Positions 1-7,586 are shown, counted from the first letter of the stretch. The stretch: DNA of 7,604 nucleotides from JALTBU01 sp964410645 (GCA_964410645.1 CAYPHV010000051.1:1-7604); one strand, 5' to 3'. Made by a program: numbers and translations. Notes: generated from the letters alone by a model not told the origin.

Positions 1-2
1 AA

Positions 3-401
3 ACTTTCGGTGATATTTATAATAAATATCCTTTTATAAAAAGAGAATATTTATTGTATTTATTCAAGAATAATCCAAGCTATGCCTATAAAATAATCGA
101 TGTATACGATTATCTTGATTTATATTGGCACAGAAATGATATTCCTGACGAAGAAAAATTTTGTAATATTTTAGCGGCAAAAAAAATAAAACAATGCAGC
201 AAAAAAGCTCCTTTTGAAATAGAATCTTTAAAACATTTACCTGAAAATTTAGCTGAAATAGAATTTGAATATTATTGCCGTAATTGTAAAAAAACATTTC
301 CTATTTATTCTACCAGATGTCCTAAATGCCATGAACTTTTTACACAGAAACTTTTAATTAAGCTTTCCCCTCGGCATAATCTTGAGAATATCGAGTTTTA
401 A
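3..401 (+). CDS. Unidentified protein with C-terminal zinc ribbon (5' end outside the window)
   Basis: This is the 3' part of a gene that enters from the left edge. The frame is open from base 3 with no stop. A TTG at 54 is the first possible start codon in the window, but the residues before it read as ordinary coding sequence, so I treat the gene as cut by the window. The visible part begins with a hydrophilic, tyrosine- and lysine-rich region that looks alpha-helical. It ends with two CxxC pairs ten residues apart, CRNC (codons at 276-287) and CPKC (318-329), followed by a short basic tail. Two such knuckles normally bind one zinc or iron ion. The arrangement resembles the rubredoxin-like C-terminus of LapB-type tetratricopeptide proteins, but no tetratricopeptide repeat can be confirmed in the visible part. 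No signal peptide or membrane segment is seen. I do not recognise the family. It lies 29 bases upstream of purL on the same strand, but purL seems to have its own promoter. Confidence 0.75.
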   Translation, partial: TFGDIYNKYPFIKREYLLYLFKNNPSYAYKIIDVYDYLDLYWHRNDIPDEEKFCNILAAKKIKQCSKKAPFEIESLKHLPENLAEIEFEYYCRNCKKTFPIYSTRCPKCHELFTQKLLIKLSPRHNLENIEF

Positions 402-424
402 TGGTAAAATTCAAATAAAAAAGG
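402..424 (+). promoter_or_regulatory. Candidate purL promoter (extended -10) and ribosome binding site
   Basis: The 29-base gap before purL contains TGG TAAAAT at 402-410, one mismatch from the extended -10 consensus TGnTATAAT. Campylobacterota sigma-70 promoters typically rely on this element and lack a conserved -35 box. Transcription would begin near 416-418 and give a very short leader. AAGG at 421-424 sits six bases before the purL ATG and is the likely Shine-Dalgarno site. The -10 overlaps the last base of the upstream stop region, so readthrough from the upstream gene is also possible. No operator or riboswitch fold fits in this space. Confidence 0.4.
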
Positions 425-430
425 CTAATA

Positions 431-2632
431 ATGAAGATGCACATAGATAATGACACTCTTGAAAAAACTTTGGAAAAACATAAATTAAGTCAAGATGATT
501 ATAAACATATTGTGGATATTTTAAAAAGAACTCCGAATTTGATAGAACTCGGTATTTTTAGCGCTATGTGGAGTGAACACTGTTCTTATAAATCAAGTAA
601 ATGCTATTTAAAGGGGTTTCCAACCAAAGCTCCCTGGGTAATTCAGGGTCCGGGTGAAAATGCGGGTGTTATTGATATAGGCGAAGGAATGGCGGCTGTT
701 TTTAAAATGGAAAGTCATAATCACCCGAGCTTTATAGAGCCTTATCAGGGTGCAGCCACAGGGGTAGGTGGAATTTTAAGGGATATTTTTACAATGGGCG
801 CCAGGCCTGTTGCCAATTTGAATTCTATTAGATTTGCACATGTAAAAGGAAATGACAAAATTGCAAAACTGCATAGACATTTACTAAGCGGTGTGGTTGC
901 AGGTATCGGAGGATATGGCAATTGTATCGGAGTACCCACTATAGGCGGTGAATGTGCTTTTGAAGAATGCTACAAAGGAAATATTTTGGTTAATGCATTC
1001 TCGCTTGGGATTTGTCCTCAGGATGAAATTTTTTATGCAAAGGCCGAAGGCATTGGAAATCCTGTAATTTATGTAGGAAGTAAAACAGGAAGAGACGGGC
1101 TTGGAGGTGCCGTTATGAGCAGCGACAGCTTCAAAGAAGGAGACGAAGATCAAAGACCGACCGTTCAGGTAGGGGATCCTTTTACCGAAAAACTTTTAAT
1201 GGAAGCATGTTTAGAACTTTTTAAAACAGATTATATTATAGGCATTCAGGATATGGGAGCCGCGGGACTTACAAGCAGCAGTTTTGAAATGGCCGGAAAA
1301 AGTGGAAGCGGTTTAAAAATGTACCTTGATCAGGTTCCTATGAGAGAAGAGGGTATGAATCCATATGAGCTTATGCTTAGCGAATCCCAGGAAAGAATGC
1401 TTATTTGTGCGAAAAAAGGATATGAAGACAAAGTAATTAAAATATTTAAAAAATATGATCTTGACGCCGAGGTTATAGGAGAAGTTACAGATACTAAAAA
1501 AGTTGAGCTGTTTTGGAAAGGGAAAAAAGTCGGGGATATTCCCGTTGCCCCGATTACCGAAGAAGCTCCGGAGCTCTGCCGCCCGGTAAAGAAACCTGAA
1601 TATTTAAAAACAATAAAAAATGTTGAAATTCCTGAAATTGAGCCTCAGGAAGCGTTTGAAAAACTTGCAAGTGAAAGTGAAGTTGTTAATAAAGCATGGG
1701 TTTATGAACAATATGATTCTATGGTTGGAACAAATACAGTTGATACAAAAAAAACGGATGGAAGTGTTATAAGGATTAAAGAAAACGGTAAATTTTTGGG
1801 AATGAGTACTAAGTGTAATGCAAGATTTAATTATATAAACCCACGTCTTGGTGCAGCTGCCGCAGTTATGGAATCCGGAAGAAATATAGCGGTTAAAAAA
1901 ATTACTCCTCTTGCAATTACAGACTGCCTGAATTACGGAAACCCTGAGAATCCCGAAATAATGTGGCAGTTTAAAGAGGGTTGCATTGGAATAAAAGAAG
2001 CATGCAAAGCACTAAATACTCCGGTAGTCAGCGGAAACGTCTCACTTCATAATGAAAACGAAGGTGTCGGAATTTATCCCACTCCTGAAATTGCGATGGT
2101 GGGAGCGGGAGACAGTTTTAGAACAAGCGATTTGAAAATAAAAGGAAACAGTATCTATATTTTAGGCGAAACTAAAAGTGAATTTGGAGGAAGTTTATAT
2201 TTGAAAGTATTCGGAAATACTGTAGCGGGGGTTCATCCGGAAGTTAATTTTGAAAAAGAATTTAAACTTTGGAAAATATTACAAAATGATAAAATATTAA
2301 GCGCGAAAGATATTGGCGCGGGCGGAATAGCGATTGCTGCATATAAATGGGCCTGTGTCAGCAATAAAGGAATAGAAATAAATATTAATTTAAAAAATAA
2401 AAAAGATTTATTTTCTGAAACTCTTAGTAGAGCTATGGTTGAAATAGCTGCAAATGATGAAAAATATTTCGAAGCAGAGTGCCGAAAAAAAGGAATATAC
2501 TGCGAAAAAATAGGAAAAGTGGGAGAAAATATTATAAAAATAAATGAAATTGAAATGCCTTTGCAAAAAGCAAAAGACATTTATTTTAATACTTTTTCAA
2601 AAATTATGAAAAATGAAATGTCTGATTTATAG
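431..2632 (+). CDS. purL: Phosphoribosylformylglycinamidine synthase subunit PurL
   Basis: PurL catalyses the ATP-dependent conversion of formylglycinamide ribonucleotide to formylglycinamidine ribonucleotide, the fourth step of de novo purine synthesis, in the cytoplasm. At 733 residues it is the small type, which works with separate PurS and PurQ (glutaminase) subunits; neither is encoded here. Visible signatures are MWSEHCSYKSSK (46-57, with the presumed active-site His50), the nucleotide/Mg region GPGENAGV (73-80), MESHNHPS (93-100), GATGVGG-like (107-114), GSKTGRDGLGGA (216-227) and QDMGAAGL (273-280). The second half of the internal duplication carries YDSMVGTNT, a glycine- and alanine-rich INPRLGAAAA stretch and CLNYGNPENP. 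No key residue is obviously missing. The start at 431 has AAGG six bases upstream; a second ATG two codons later (437) is possible but worse spaced. The aldo/keto reductase gene follows after two bases. Confidence 0.97.
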   Translation: MKMHIDNDTLEKTLEKHKLSQDDYKHIVDILKRTPNLIELGIFSAMWSEHCSYKSSKCYLKGFPTKAPWVIQGPGENAGVIDIGEGMAAVFKMESHNHPSFIEPYQGAATGVGGILRDIFTMGARPVANLNSIRFAHVKGNDKIAKLHRHLLSGVVAGIGGYGNCIGVPTIGGECAFEECYKGNILVNAFSLGICPQDEIFYAKAEGIGNPVIYVGSKTGRDGLGGAVMSSDSFKEGDEDQRPTVQVGDPFTEKLLMEACLELFKTDYIIGIQDMGAAGLTSSSFEMAGKSGSGLKMYLDQVPMREEGMNPYELMLSESQERMLICAKKGYEDKVIKIFKKYDLDAEVIGEVTDTKKVELFWKGKKVGDIPVAPITEEAPELCRPVKKPEYLKTIKNVEIPEIEPQEAFEKLASESEVVNKAWVYEQYDSMVGTNTVDTKKTDGSVIRIKENGKFLGMSTKCNARFNYINPRLGAAAAVMESGRNIAVKKITPLAITDCLNYGNPENPEIMWQFKEGCIGIKEACKALNTPVVSGNVSLHNENEGVGIYPTPEIAMVGAGDSFRTSDLKIKGNSIYILGETKSEFGGSLYLKVFGNTVAGVHPEVNFEKEFKLWKILQNDKILSAKDIGAGGIAIAAYKWACVSNKGIEININLKNKKDLFSETLSRAMVEIAANDEKYFEAECRKKGIYCEKIGKVGENIIKINEIEMPLQKAKDIYFNTFSKIMKNEMSDL

Positions 2633-2634
2633 CT

Positions 2635-3654
2635 ATGGAATACAGATATATAGGAAAAAGCGGGCTCAGAGTCAGTGTCCTCTGTCTAGGGACAATGACT
2701 TTTGGAAGTGTGACTGATAAAAAAGAAGCTTTTAAAATTTTAGACAAAGCATACGAAGACGGAATAAATTTTATTGATACGGCAGAACTTTACCCGGTCC
2801 CGCCCGAAGAAAAATGGGCCGGGGAGACTGAAAAAATAATAGGGGAGTGGCTAAAAACCAAAAGCAGAGACAGTATTATTTTGGCAAGTAAAGTTGCCGG
2901 AGCGGCAAGCGGATGGTTTATACCTCCAATTCGACATGGACTTACGGCAATGGACAGGTTTCATATAAAAAGGGCGGTTGAGGGTAGTTTAAAAAGACTA
3001 GGGACTGATTATATTGATCTTTATCAACAGCACTGGCCTGATACAGTTGTGCCGATTGAAAAAACTTTGAGGGCTTTTGATGAGCTTGTGAAAGAGGGAA
3101 AAGTCAGATATATAGGGACTTCAAACGACAGTGCTTACGGACTTACAAAAGCAAATACCGTTGCCAAATATGAAAATTTGGCAAGGTTTGAAAGTATTCA
3201 AAATAATTTTAGTATTCTTAATCCACGTTTTTTTGACGAGCTTGAATATGTATGCAGAAAAGAACAGGTTTCACTTATTCCGTATTCTCCAATTGCCGGG
3301 GGCATTTTAAGCGGGAAATATAATACAACAAATCCTCCAAAAGATGCAAGATTTATGATGTATCTTAACTATCCGAATAAGAGGGTAAAAAATCACGCTA
3401 AAAGGTTTTATAACGAAAAAACTCTAAAAGCCACCGAAAAATTCCTTCAAATAGCACAAAAATACAATATCCATCCGGTAACTTTGGCGGTTGCTTATTC
3501 AAAACAATTTGATTTTGTGGCTTCTACAATTATAGGAGCAAGAAGACTTGATCAGCTTGAGCCTTCACTTAAAGCGGCAAGAATTAAACTAGACAGGGAA
3601 ATTTTAAAAGATATTAAAAAAATTCAGGATGAAATCCCATATCCAATGGGATAG
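2635..3654 (+). CDS. Tas-like aldo/keto reductase
   Basis: This is an NAD(P)H-dependent oxidoreductase of the aldo/keto reductase superfamily, a cytoplasmic TIM-barrel enzyme reducing aldehydes or ketones; the physiological substrate cannot be read from sequence. The 339 residues are full length. The catalytic tetrad is visible as Asp48 and Tyr53 (NFIDTAELYPVPP), Lys86 (ILASKVAG) and His133 (LYQQHWPD). Cofactor-site segments are GTSNDSAYG (161-169), QNNFSILN (189-196), YSPIAGGILSGKY (217-229) and IIGARRLDQLEPSLKA (299-314). The N-terminus YRYIGKSGLRVSVLCLGTMT and the AELYPVPP block match the E. coli Tas subgroup, although the loop after the catalytic His is shorter than in Tas. The ATG lies two bases after the purL stop and has no recognisable Shine-Dalgarno sequence, so translation probably depends on coupling to purL. 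No role in purine metabolism is implied by its chemistry; co-transcription may be incidental. Confidence 0.93.
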   Translation: MEYRYIGKSGLRVSVLCLGTMTFGSVTDKKEAFKILDKAYEDGINFIDTAELYPVPPEEKWAGETEKIIGEWLKTKSRDSIILASKVAGAASGWFIPPIRHGLTAMDRFHIKRAVEGSLKRLGTDYIDLYQQHWPDTVVPIEKTLRAFDELVKEGKVRYIGTSNDSAYGLTKANTVAKYENLARFESIQNNFSILNPRFFDELEYVCRKEQVSLIPYSPIAGGILSGKYNTTNPPKDARFMMYLNYPNKRVKNHAKRFYNEKTLKATEKFLQIAQKYNIHPVTLAVAYSKQFDFVASTIIGARRLDQLEPSLKAARIKLDREILKDIKKIQDEIPYPMG

Positions 3655-3661
3655 ATTTTTT
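3634..3661 (+). terminator. Intrinsic terminator of the purL-reductase unit
   Basis: A perfect 7-bp inverted repeat, ATCCCAT (3634-3640) and ATGGGAT (3646-3652), has a five-base loop and is followed three bases later by six T residues (3656-3661). An A-run at 3616-3622 could pair with the T-tract and lengthen the stem. The hairpin overlaps the last codons and stop of the reductase gene. It also lies just beyond the permease stop on the opposite strand (3664), so it could stop both converging transcripts, but on the minus strand the bases after the stem are TTC rather than a long T-run, so termination there would be weaker. Confidence 0.65.
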
Positions 3662-3663
3662 AA

Positions 3664-4965
3664 TTATTTTCTTTTATATATTTCATGAATCTGTTTTGTT
3701 ATTTTTCTATTTGTAATTTTTCTTAAGGCATATTCCATAACAAAAGCTAATGTAAAACTTCCAATTAAATACCAAACAATATTAATATCTTTTTTTATAT
3801 TGTAATAAAGTGTTAAAAATACTACTATGAGCATAGAAAAAAATGCAAGAAATATAAGGTATTTATTTGCATTTGTTTTATGATACAGTTTTAAATGTCC
3901 AAGATGAACAGTTGCCTGAATAATTAGCACACTGAGTGCTGCAACAGTTGTAATTTCCGTTAAATTAAAAAATAAAACTAAAGGAATGATTAATCCAATG
4001 CTTATTAATAATCCTTCGGTTGAATGAAAAATATTATATTTATATTCTTTTGGAAGTTCTCCGTTTTTAGCTAAGTCATAGCTTATTTGAGTTGTGGCGT
4101 ATAATGTGGCATTTATTGCACTTGAAGTAGAAATCAAAGCGGTTATTGCCATTATTTTAAATCCAAGCATTCCCAATATCGGTTTAGCGGCAAGGGCCAG
4201 TGCATAATCTTTGGCTTTTATGATTTCATTTAGCGGTAGATTTCCTAAAACAACGATGCTTATTAAAATATATAAAGCCATAACAGTCAATATTGAAATA
4301 AGCATTGCTTTTAACATTGTATTTTTTGGGTTATCCATATCTTCAATTGTATTTGTAATTACACTAAATCCCTGATATGCAAAAAAAGTAAGTCCGATTG
4401 CAAAAAACATATTAATAATAGGAGGTGTATCTTTGATAGAGAGATACTCGGGTTTTATGGTAAAAAAGGATAAAATAGTGAAAAGTATTAAAATTGACAG
4501 TTTAATTATAACTATCAAATTTTCGCTTTTTGCCACTATATTCGCTCCTATTAGATTAATTATTGTAAAAAATATTAATATTCCAAGGGCAAAAGAATTA
4601 ACAACAAAAGTTGACGAATATCCAACAAGTCTTGCTCCATATTCTCCAAAACTTTTTGCAACTGCGGCTAAGGCAATAAGCTGGGCAAAATAAAACATTA
4701 CACTCATCGTGCCTGAGAAGATATTTTCGCCATATTCCTGGACTAAATATTCAACTATTCCTCCACGTGAAGGGTATCTTAAGGCAAGTTTTGCCAAAGA
4801 ATATCCGCTAAGAAGTGCAATAATCCCTCCAAATACAAATGAAAGCCATACAATGTTTCCTGCAATACTTCCGGCTTCTCCTATTACTATAAATATTCCG
4901 GCTCCGACCATGGAGCCTATTCCTAAAAAAACGGCGCTCCATAGACCAAAAGCTTTATTTTTTAT
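3664..4965 (-). CDS. APC-superfamily amino-acid permease
   Basis: This is an inner-membrane transporter of the amino acid-polyamine-organocation superfamily (AA_permease_2 type), expected to have about 12 helices in a LeuT-like fold; the substrate is unknown. Signatures are the TM1 glycine motif GIGSMVGAGIF, the periplasm/cytoplasm loop LRYPSRGGIVEY, the TM6 segment TFFAYQGFSVITNTIEDMDNPKN, here in pieces FFAYQGF then EDMDNPKN, and STSSAINATLYATTQ. Start choice is the difficulty. The first ATG (4911) cuts TM1 in half and gives 415 residues. The frame continues upstream to a stop at 4989-4987, encoding KNKAFGLWSAVFLGIGS, which supplies the expected TM1 start, but has no ATG, GTG or TTG. I place the start at ATA 4965, which overlaps the ribonuclease stop as ATAA (433 residues); ATT at 4971 is an alternative. 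No good ribosome binding site precedes either, so coupling is likely. An AGGA nine bases before ATG 4911 could let a shortened product be made. Confidence 0.88.
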   Translation of the reverse strand: MKNKAFGLWSAVFLGIGSMVGAGIFIVIGEAGSIAGNIVWLSFVFGGIIALLSGYSLAKLALRYPSRGGIVEYLVQEYGENIFSGTMSVMFYFAQLIALAAVAKSFGEYGARLVGYSSTFVVNSFALGILIFFTIINLIGANIVAKSENLIVIIKLSILILFTILSFFTIKPEYLSIKDTPPIINMFFAIGLTFFAYQGFSVITNTIEDMDNPKNTMLKAMLISILTVMALYILISIVVLGNLPLNEIIKAKDYALALAAKPILGMLGFKIMAITALISTSSAINATLYATTQISYDLAKNGELPKEYKYNIFHSTEGLLISIGLIIPLVLFFNLTEITTVAALSVLIIQATVHLGHLKLYHKTNANKYLIFLAFFSMLIVVFLTLYYNIKKDINIVWYLIGSFTLAFVMEYALRKITNRKITKQIHEIYKRK

Positions 4966-6362
4966 AAGAATATTTTTTCTTTTTCTTCAACTATATGGGC
5001 TTTTTTGTCCATTACATTTAGAATAACTGATCGGAAAATTATTTGCTTGTCATATTCTCCATGAATTAAGAAAATTTTATCTAATTTAGTAAATTTTTGC
5101 ATCCATGCTATTAACTGCCTTTGGTCTGCATGGGCGGAAAATCCGTTTATTGTAACAACATTGGCTTTTACAATTATATCTTCATGATAAATTCTTACAT
5201 TTCTTGCACCCTCAACTATATCTCTTCCAAGAGTGCCTTTTGCCTGATATCCTACAAAAAGAACGGTATTTCTCGGATTCCAGATTCTATGTTTGAAATG
5301 ATGAAGAATTCTTCCGCCCGTACACATGCCGCTTCCGGCTATAATAACAGCACCTCTGTTTATTTCATTGATTTTTTTTGATTCTTCCACATTTTTTATC
5401 AGATTTAGCTGAGGAAATTCAAAAGGATGATTCTTAAATTTTTGGCAATCTTTGCTAAGTAAATTACTCCATTTTTTATAAACTTCTGTAACTTTTTTTG
5501 CCATAGGGGAGTCTAAAAATACTTTTGCGTCTTTTGGAAGTGAACCTTCTTGGCTCATTTCTTTAAACAGACATAAAATTTGTTGCGCTCTGTCTATTGC
5601 GAATGTTGGAATAATAACATTTCCACCGTTTAACAGTGTATCAACAACTGTTTTTTTGAATTCTGTTCTGGAATCATCAAAACTTTTATGATTTCTGTCT
5701 CCATACGTGCTTTCTATAAAAAGTGCGTCTGCAAAAGTCGGTTTTTGAGGTTTTGGCAATATTTCATTATTCATATTTCCCAAATCTCCACTGAATGTAA
5801 TTCTTTTTGGAACATCAAATTCGTGAAAATCAAGTTCTACAAAGCAACTTCCCAAAATATGTCCGGCATCTTTAAAAGTAGCTTTAATACCTTTTGCCAC
5901 TTTGATTGTTTTATTGTATTCAATTTTTACTTTTTTCATTTCTTTAAAAATTTTTTTTACATCTTCTTTGGTATAAAGAGGCTTTCTTATTAAATGCTCT
6001 TTTCCTTTTCTCTGAGCTTTTTTATATTTTGTTTCATATTCTTCTTCTTGTAATTTTGCACTGTCCATTAATACAACTTTTGCAATATCAAAAGTTGCAG
6101 GATGTGCGAAAACTTTTCCTTTAAATCCCGCTTTATATATTAAAGGGATTCTTCCCACATGATCAAGATGTCCGTGTGTGATAATCAGGGATTCAACATC
6201 TTTTACATCAAAATCAAGCGGTTCGAAATTTAGATATTCTTCATGTCCTTGAAACATACCCGAATCAACTAAAATTTTTGTTTTGCCTGTGTCAACTAAA
6301 TGCATCGAACCTGTAACAACTTTTGCAGCACCAAAACTTTGTTCGAAAGATTGATTATCCAT
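4962..6362 (-). CDS. Beta-CASP metallo-beta-lactamase-fold ribonuclease (CPSF/YSH1-like)
   Basis: This is a predicted zinc-dependent RNA-processing nuclease of the beta-CASP group (COG1236-type, related to eukaryotic CPSF-73 and archaeal CPSF homologues), cytoplasmic, 466 residues, full length. All expected metal-site motifs are visible: Asp33 (ILVDSGMFQG), HGHLDH at 63-68, His168 (DAGHILGS), Asp193 (SGDLG). The beta-CASP insert and its motifs follow: motif A Glu217 (FIESTYGDR), motif B His411 (GFSAHADQ) and motif C His434 (FLIHGEYD); GSGMCTGGR (343-351) is also typical. No KH or RNase J C-terminal domain is present, so it is distinct from RNase J. Activity as an endonuclease or exonuclease is inferred from family only. 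The start is decided by a strong AAGGAG five bases upstream, which overlaps the stop of the DUF4010 gene, and by the family N-terminus FGAAKVVTGS. Its stop codon overlaps the probable start of the permease gene. Confidence 0.93.
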   Translation of the reverse strand: MDNQSFEQSFGAAKVVTGSMHLVDTGKTKILVDSGMFQGHEEYLNFEPLDFDVKDVESLIITHGHLDHVGRIPLIYKAGFKGKVFAHPATFDIAKVVLMDSAKLQEEEYETKYKKAQRKGKEHLIRKPLYTKEDVKKIFKEMKKVKIEYNKTIKVAKGIKATFKDAGHILGSCFVELDFHEFDVPKRITFSGDLGNMNNEILPKPQKPTFADALFIESTYGDRNHKSFDDSRTEFKKTVVDTLLNGGNVIIPTFAIDRAQQILCLFKEMSQEGSLPKDAKVFLDSPMAKKVTEVYKKWSNLLSKDCQKFKNHPFEFPQLNLIKNVEESKKINEINRGAVIIAGSGMCTGGRILHHFKHRIWNPRNTVLFVGYQAKGTLGRDIVEGARNVRIYHEDIIVKANVVTINGFSAHADQRQLIAWMQKFTKLDKIFLIHGEYDKQIIFRSVILNVMDKKAHIVEEKEKIFL

Positions 6363-6367
6363 AAATT

Positions 6368-6373
6368 CTCCTT
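6368..6373 (-). promoter_or_regulatory. Strong ribosome binding site of the beta-CASP gene
   Basis: The minus strand reads AAGGAG, then five bases, then ATG (6362). This is the best Shine-Dalgarno match in the window and fixes the ribonuclease start. It overlaps the stop codon of the DUF4010 gene (6374-6372), so ribosomes finishing that gene pass over the site, consistent with operon expression. Confidence 0.8.
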
Positions 6374-7586
6374 AAATATAAGCTAATATTAAATTTATAA
6401 TTCCAAAAACAATTAACCAACCTGTACTAATTATACACTTTTTTTTACTGAAAAAAAAACTGTATCCTGCTTTTAAAAAATTATTACTGGCAGTGGCAAT
6501 AAAAATTAATTTTGCGGCTGTTAGGGCAGTTATTGCAATTTTACCTGTAAGAAGTGATAAAATAAACGGATCTATATCTGTAAAACCCACTATAAAAGAT
6601 AAAATTTGAAGGCCTATATTTCCAAAGTGAATATGAATAAATTTTGTAACGGCAATCATTGCAATAAAAAGAAAAGCAAAAATAAATGCAGTTTTTAGTT
6701 CAAGCGGGTTTCTGTCTACATATTCACTTTTTTGTTGATTTAAGTTTTTTCTTAAATAAAAAAGTGATATTAAAATAGATATAATAAATAACATTAAATA
6801 TGGCAAAAAAATTTTTTGACCAACTGAATAATTAAAAATATAAGCAATAACAATAAGTCTTATATACATAACTCCGGTAGAGCCTATGATGCCTGCTGTA
6901 ATTGAATTTAAACAATTATTTACAGCTTTGCTGGCTAATACCACAGTAGTTGCAGTTGAGGAGTAAGCACCTCCTGCAAGACCCGTGAAAAAATAGCCTT
7001 TGTTTGAAAAAATATATTTTTGTAAAATATATCCGATATAACTAATTCCCGAAATTACTACTACTATAAGCCATATTTTAAATGGACTTATTGAAATGAA
7101 AGGAAGTTTTGTTTTTGGAAGCAGTGGTAATATTACAATTGATAAAAGAATCATTTTTGCGAAAGTTTCTAATTCATGAATATCAATTTTTTTAGAAATT
7201 TCAGGATAAAATTGTTTAACATTAAGCCCAAACACCAATATAACAAATATTATCCCTATAAACCAGATAGGTTCCGTTAGACTTAACGGTCCAAAACTGT
7301 ATACAATAAATAAAACAAGCAGTGTTACAATACTATCTTTATTGTTTTTTAGTTTAAAATAATAGAAAATAAGAGCAAAAAAGGAAAGTATTATAAATCC
7401 CGTCATATAAAATAAAGGGTTAAGTTTAAAAAAAATAAATCCCATAAGGGAAGTAAAAGTAAATGTTCGGATACTTCCAAATTCAAATTTTGAATGAAAA
7501 TATTCTCTATAACTTCTTACCTCAAGTCCTACCAGAAAAGAAAAAACAATAGTAACCAAAAGGGACAATAAAGTTTTATCTATCAT
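6372..7586 (-). CDS. MgtC/SapB-type DUF4010 integral membrane protein
   Basis: This is a polytopic inner-membrane protein of 404 residues, of the COG3174 kind that joins an N-terminal MgtC-like region to a C-terminal DUF4010 region. The function of the family is not established. The MgtC-like part shows VGLEVR (19-24) and FGSIRTFTFTSLMG (36-49), followed by several hydrophobic helices. The DUF4010 part shows HELETFAKMILLSIVILPLLP (in pieces HELETF at 137-142 and ILPLLP at 152-157), TGLAGGAYSSTATTVVLASKA across 201-221 (core GGAYSSTATT), DRNPLEL (291-297), GFTDIDPF (334-341) and ASNNFLKAG (366-374). I count roughly 11-13 hydrophobic segments. The usual GLE-R-E pattern in the first motif is altered to GLEVR. 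The ATG at 7586 is the only in-frame start before a stop at 7595-7593; AAGGA lies 11 bases upstream, which is long. It is the first complete gene of the minus-strand operon, 9 bases before the ribonuclease start. Confidence 0.88.
   Translation of the reverse strand: MIDKTLLSLLVTIVFSFLVGLEVRSYREYFHSKFEFGSIRTFTFTSLMGFIFFKLNPLFYMTGFIILSFFALIFYYFKLKNNKDSIVTLLVLFIVYSFGPLSLTEPIWFIGIIFVILVFGLNVKQFYPEISKKIDIHELETFAKMILLSIVILPLLPKTKLPFISISPFKIWLIVVVISGISYIGYILQKYIFSNKGYFFTGLAGGAYSSTATTVVLASKAVNNCLNSITAGIIGSTGVMYIRLIVIAYIFNYSVGQKIFLPYLMLFIISILISLFYLRKNLNQQKSEYVDRNPLELKTAFIFAFLFIAMIAVTKFIHIHFGNIGLQILSFIVGFTDIDPFILSLLTGKIAITALTAAKLIFIATASNNFLKAGYSFFFSKKKCIISTGWLIVFGIINLILAYI

Noticed and set aside
401..418. 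Tiny ORF ATG-GTA-AAA-TTC-AAA-TAA between the first gene and purL, as a possible leader peptide
   Set aside because: Five codons, no ribosome binding site, and it coincides with the better-supported -10 element.
745..2580. Minus-strand open frames inside purL (64, 89 and 115 codons)
   Set aside because: The plus-strand frame is conserved PurL throughout; these frames have no recognisable motif and no ribosome binding site was evident.
4962..4989. Programmed -1 frameshift making a ribonuclease-permease fusion
   Set aside because: The permease frame is -1 to the ribonuclease frame and an A-run (AAAAAA) lies at the overlap, but no proper X-XXY-YYZ heptamer allows good re-pairing and no downstream stimulatory fold is evident. 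The ATAA/ATGA explanation is simpler.
4433..5026. Two plus-strand open frames opposite the permease gene (86 and 105 codons)
   Set aside because: They are antisense to a well-supported transporter, show no family-like motif and have compositions expected of a shadow of hydrophobic coding sequence.
4962..7586. Reading the DUF4010/beta-CASP/permease operon as a defence system or toxin-antitoxin locus
   Set aside because: All three are common housekeeping-type families, there is no effector or sensor domain, no mobile-element signature and no base-composition break from the neighbouring purL.
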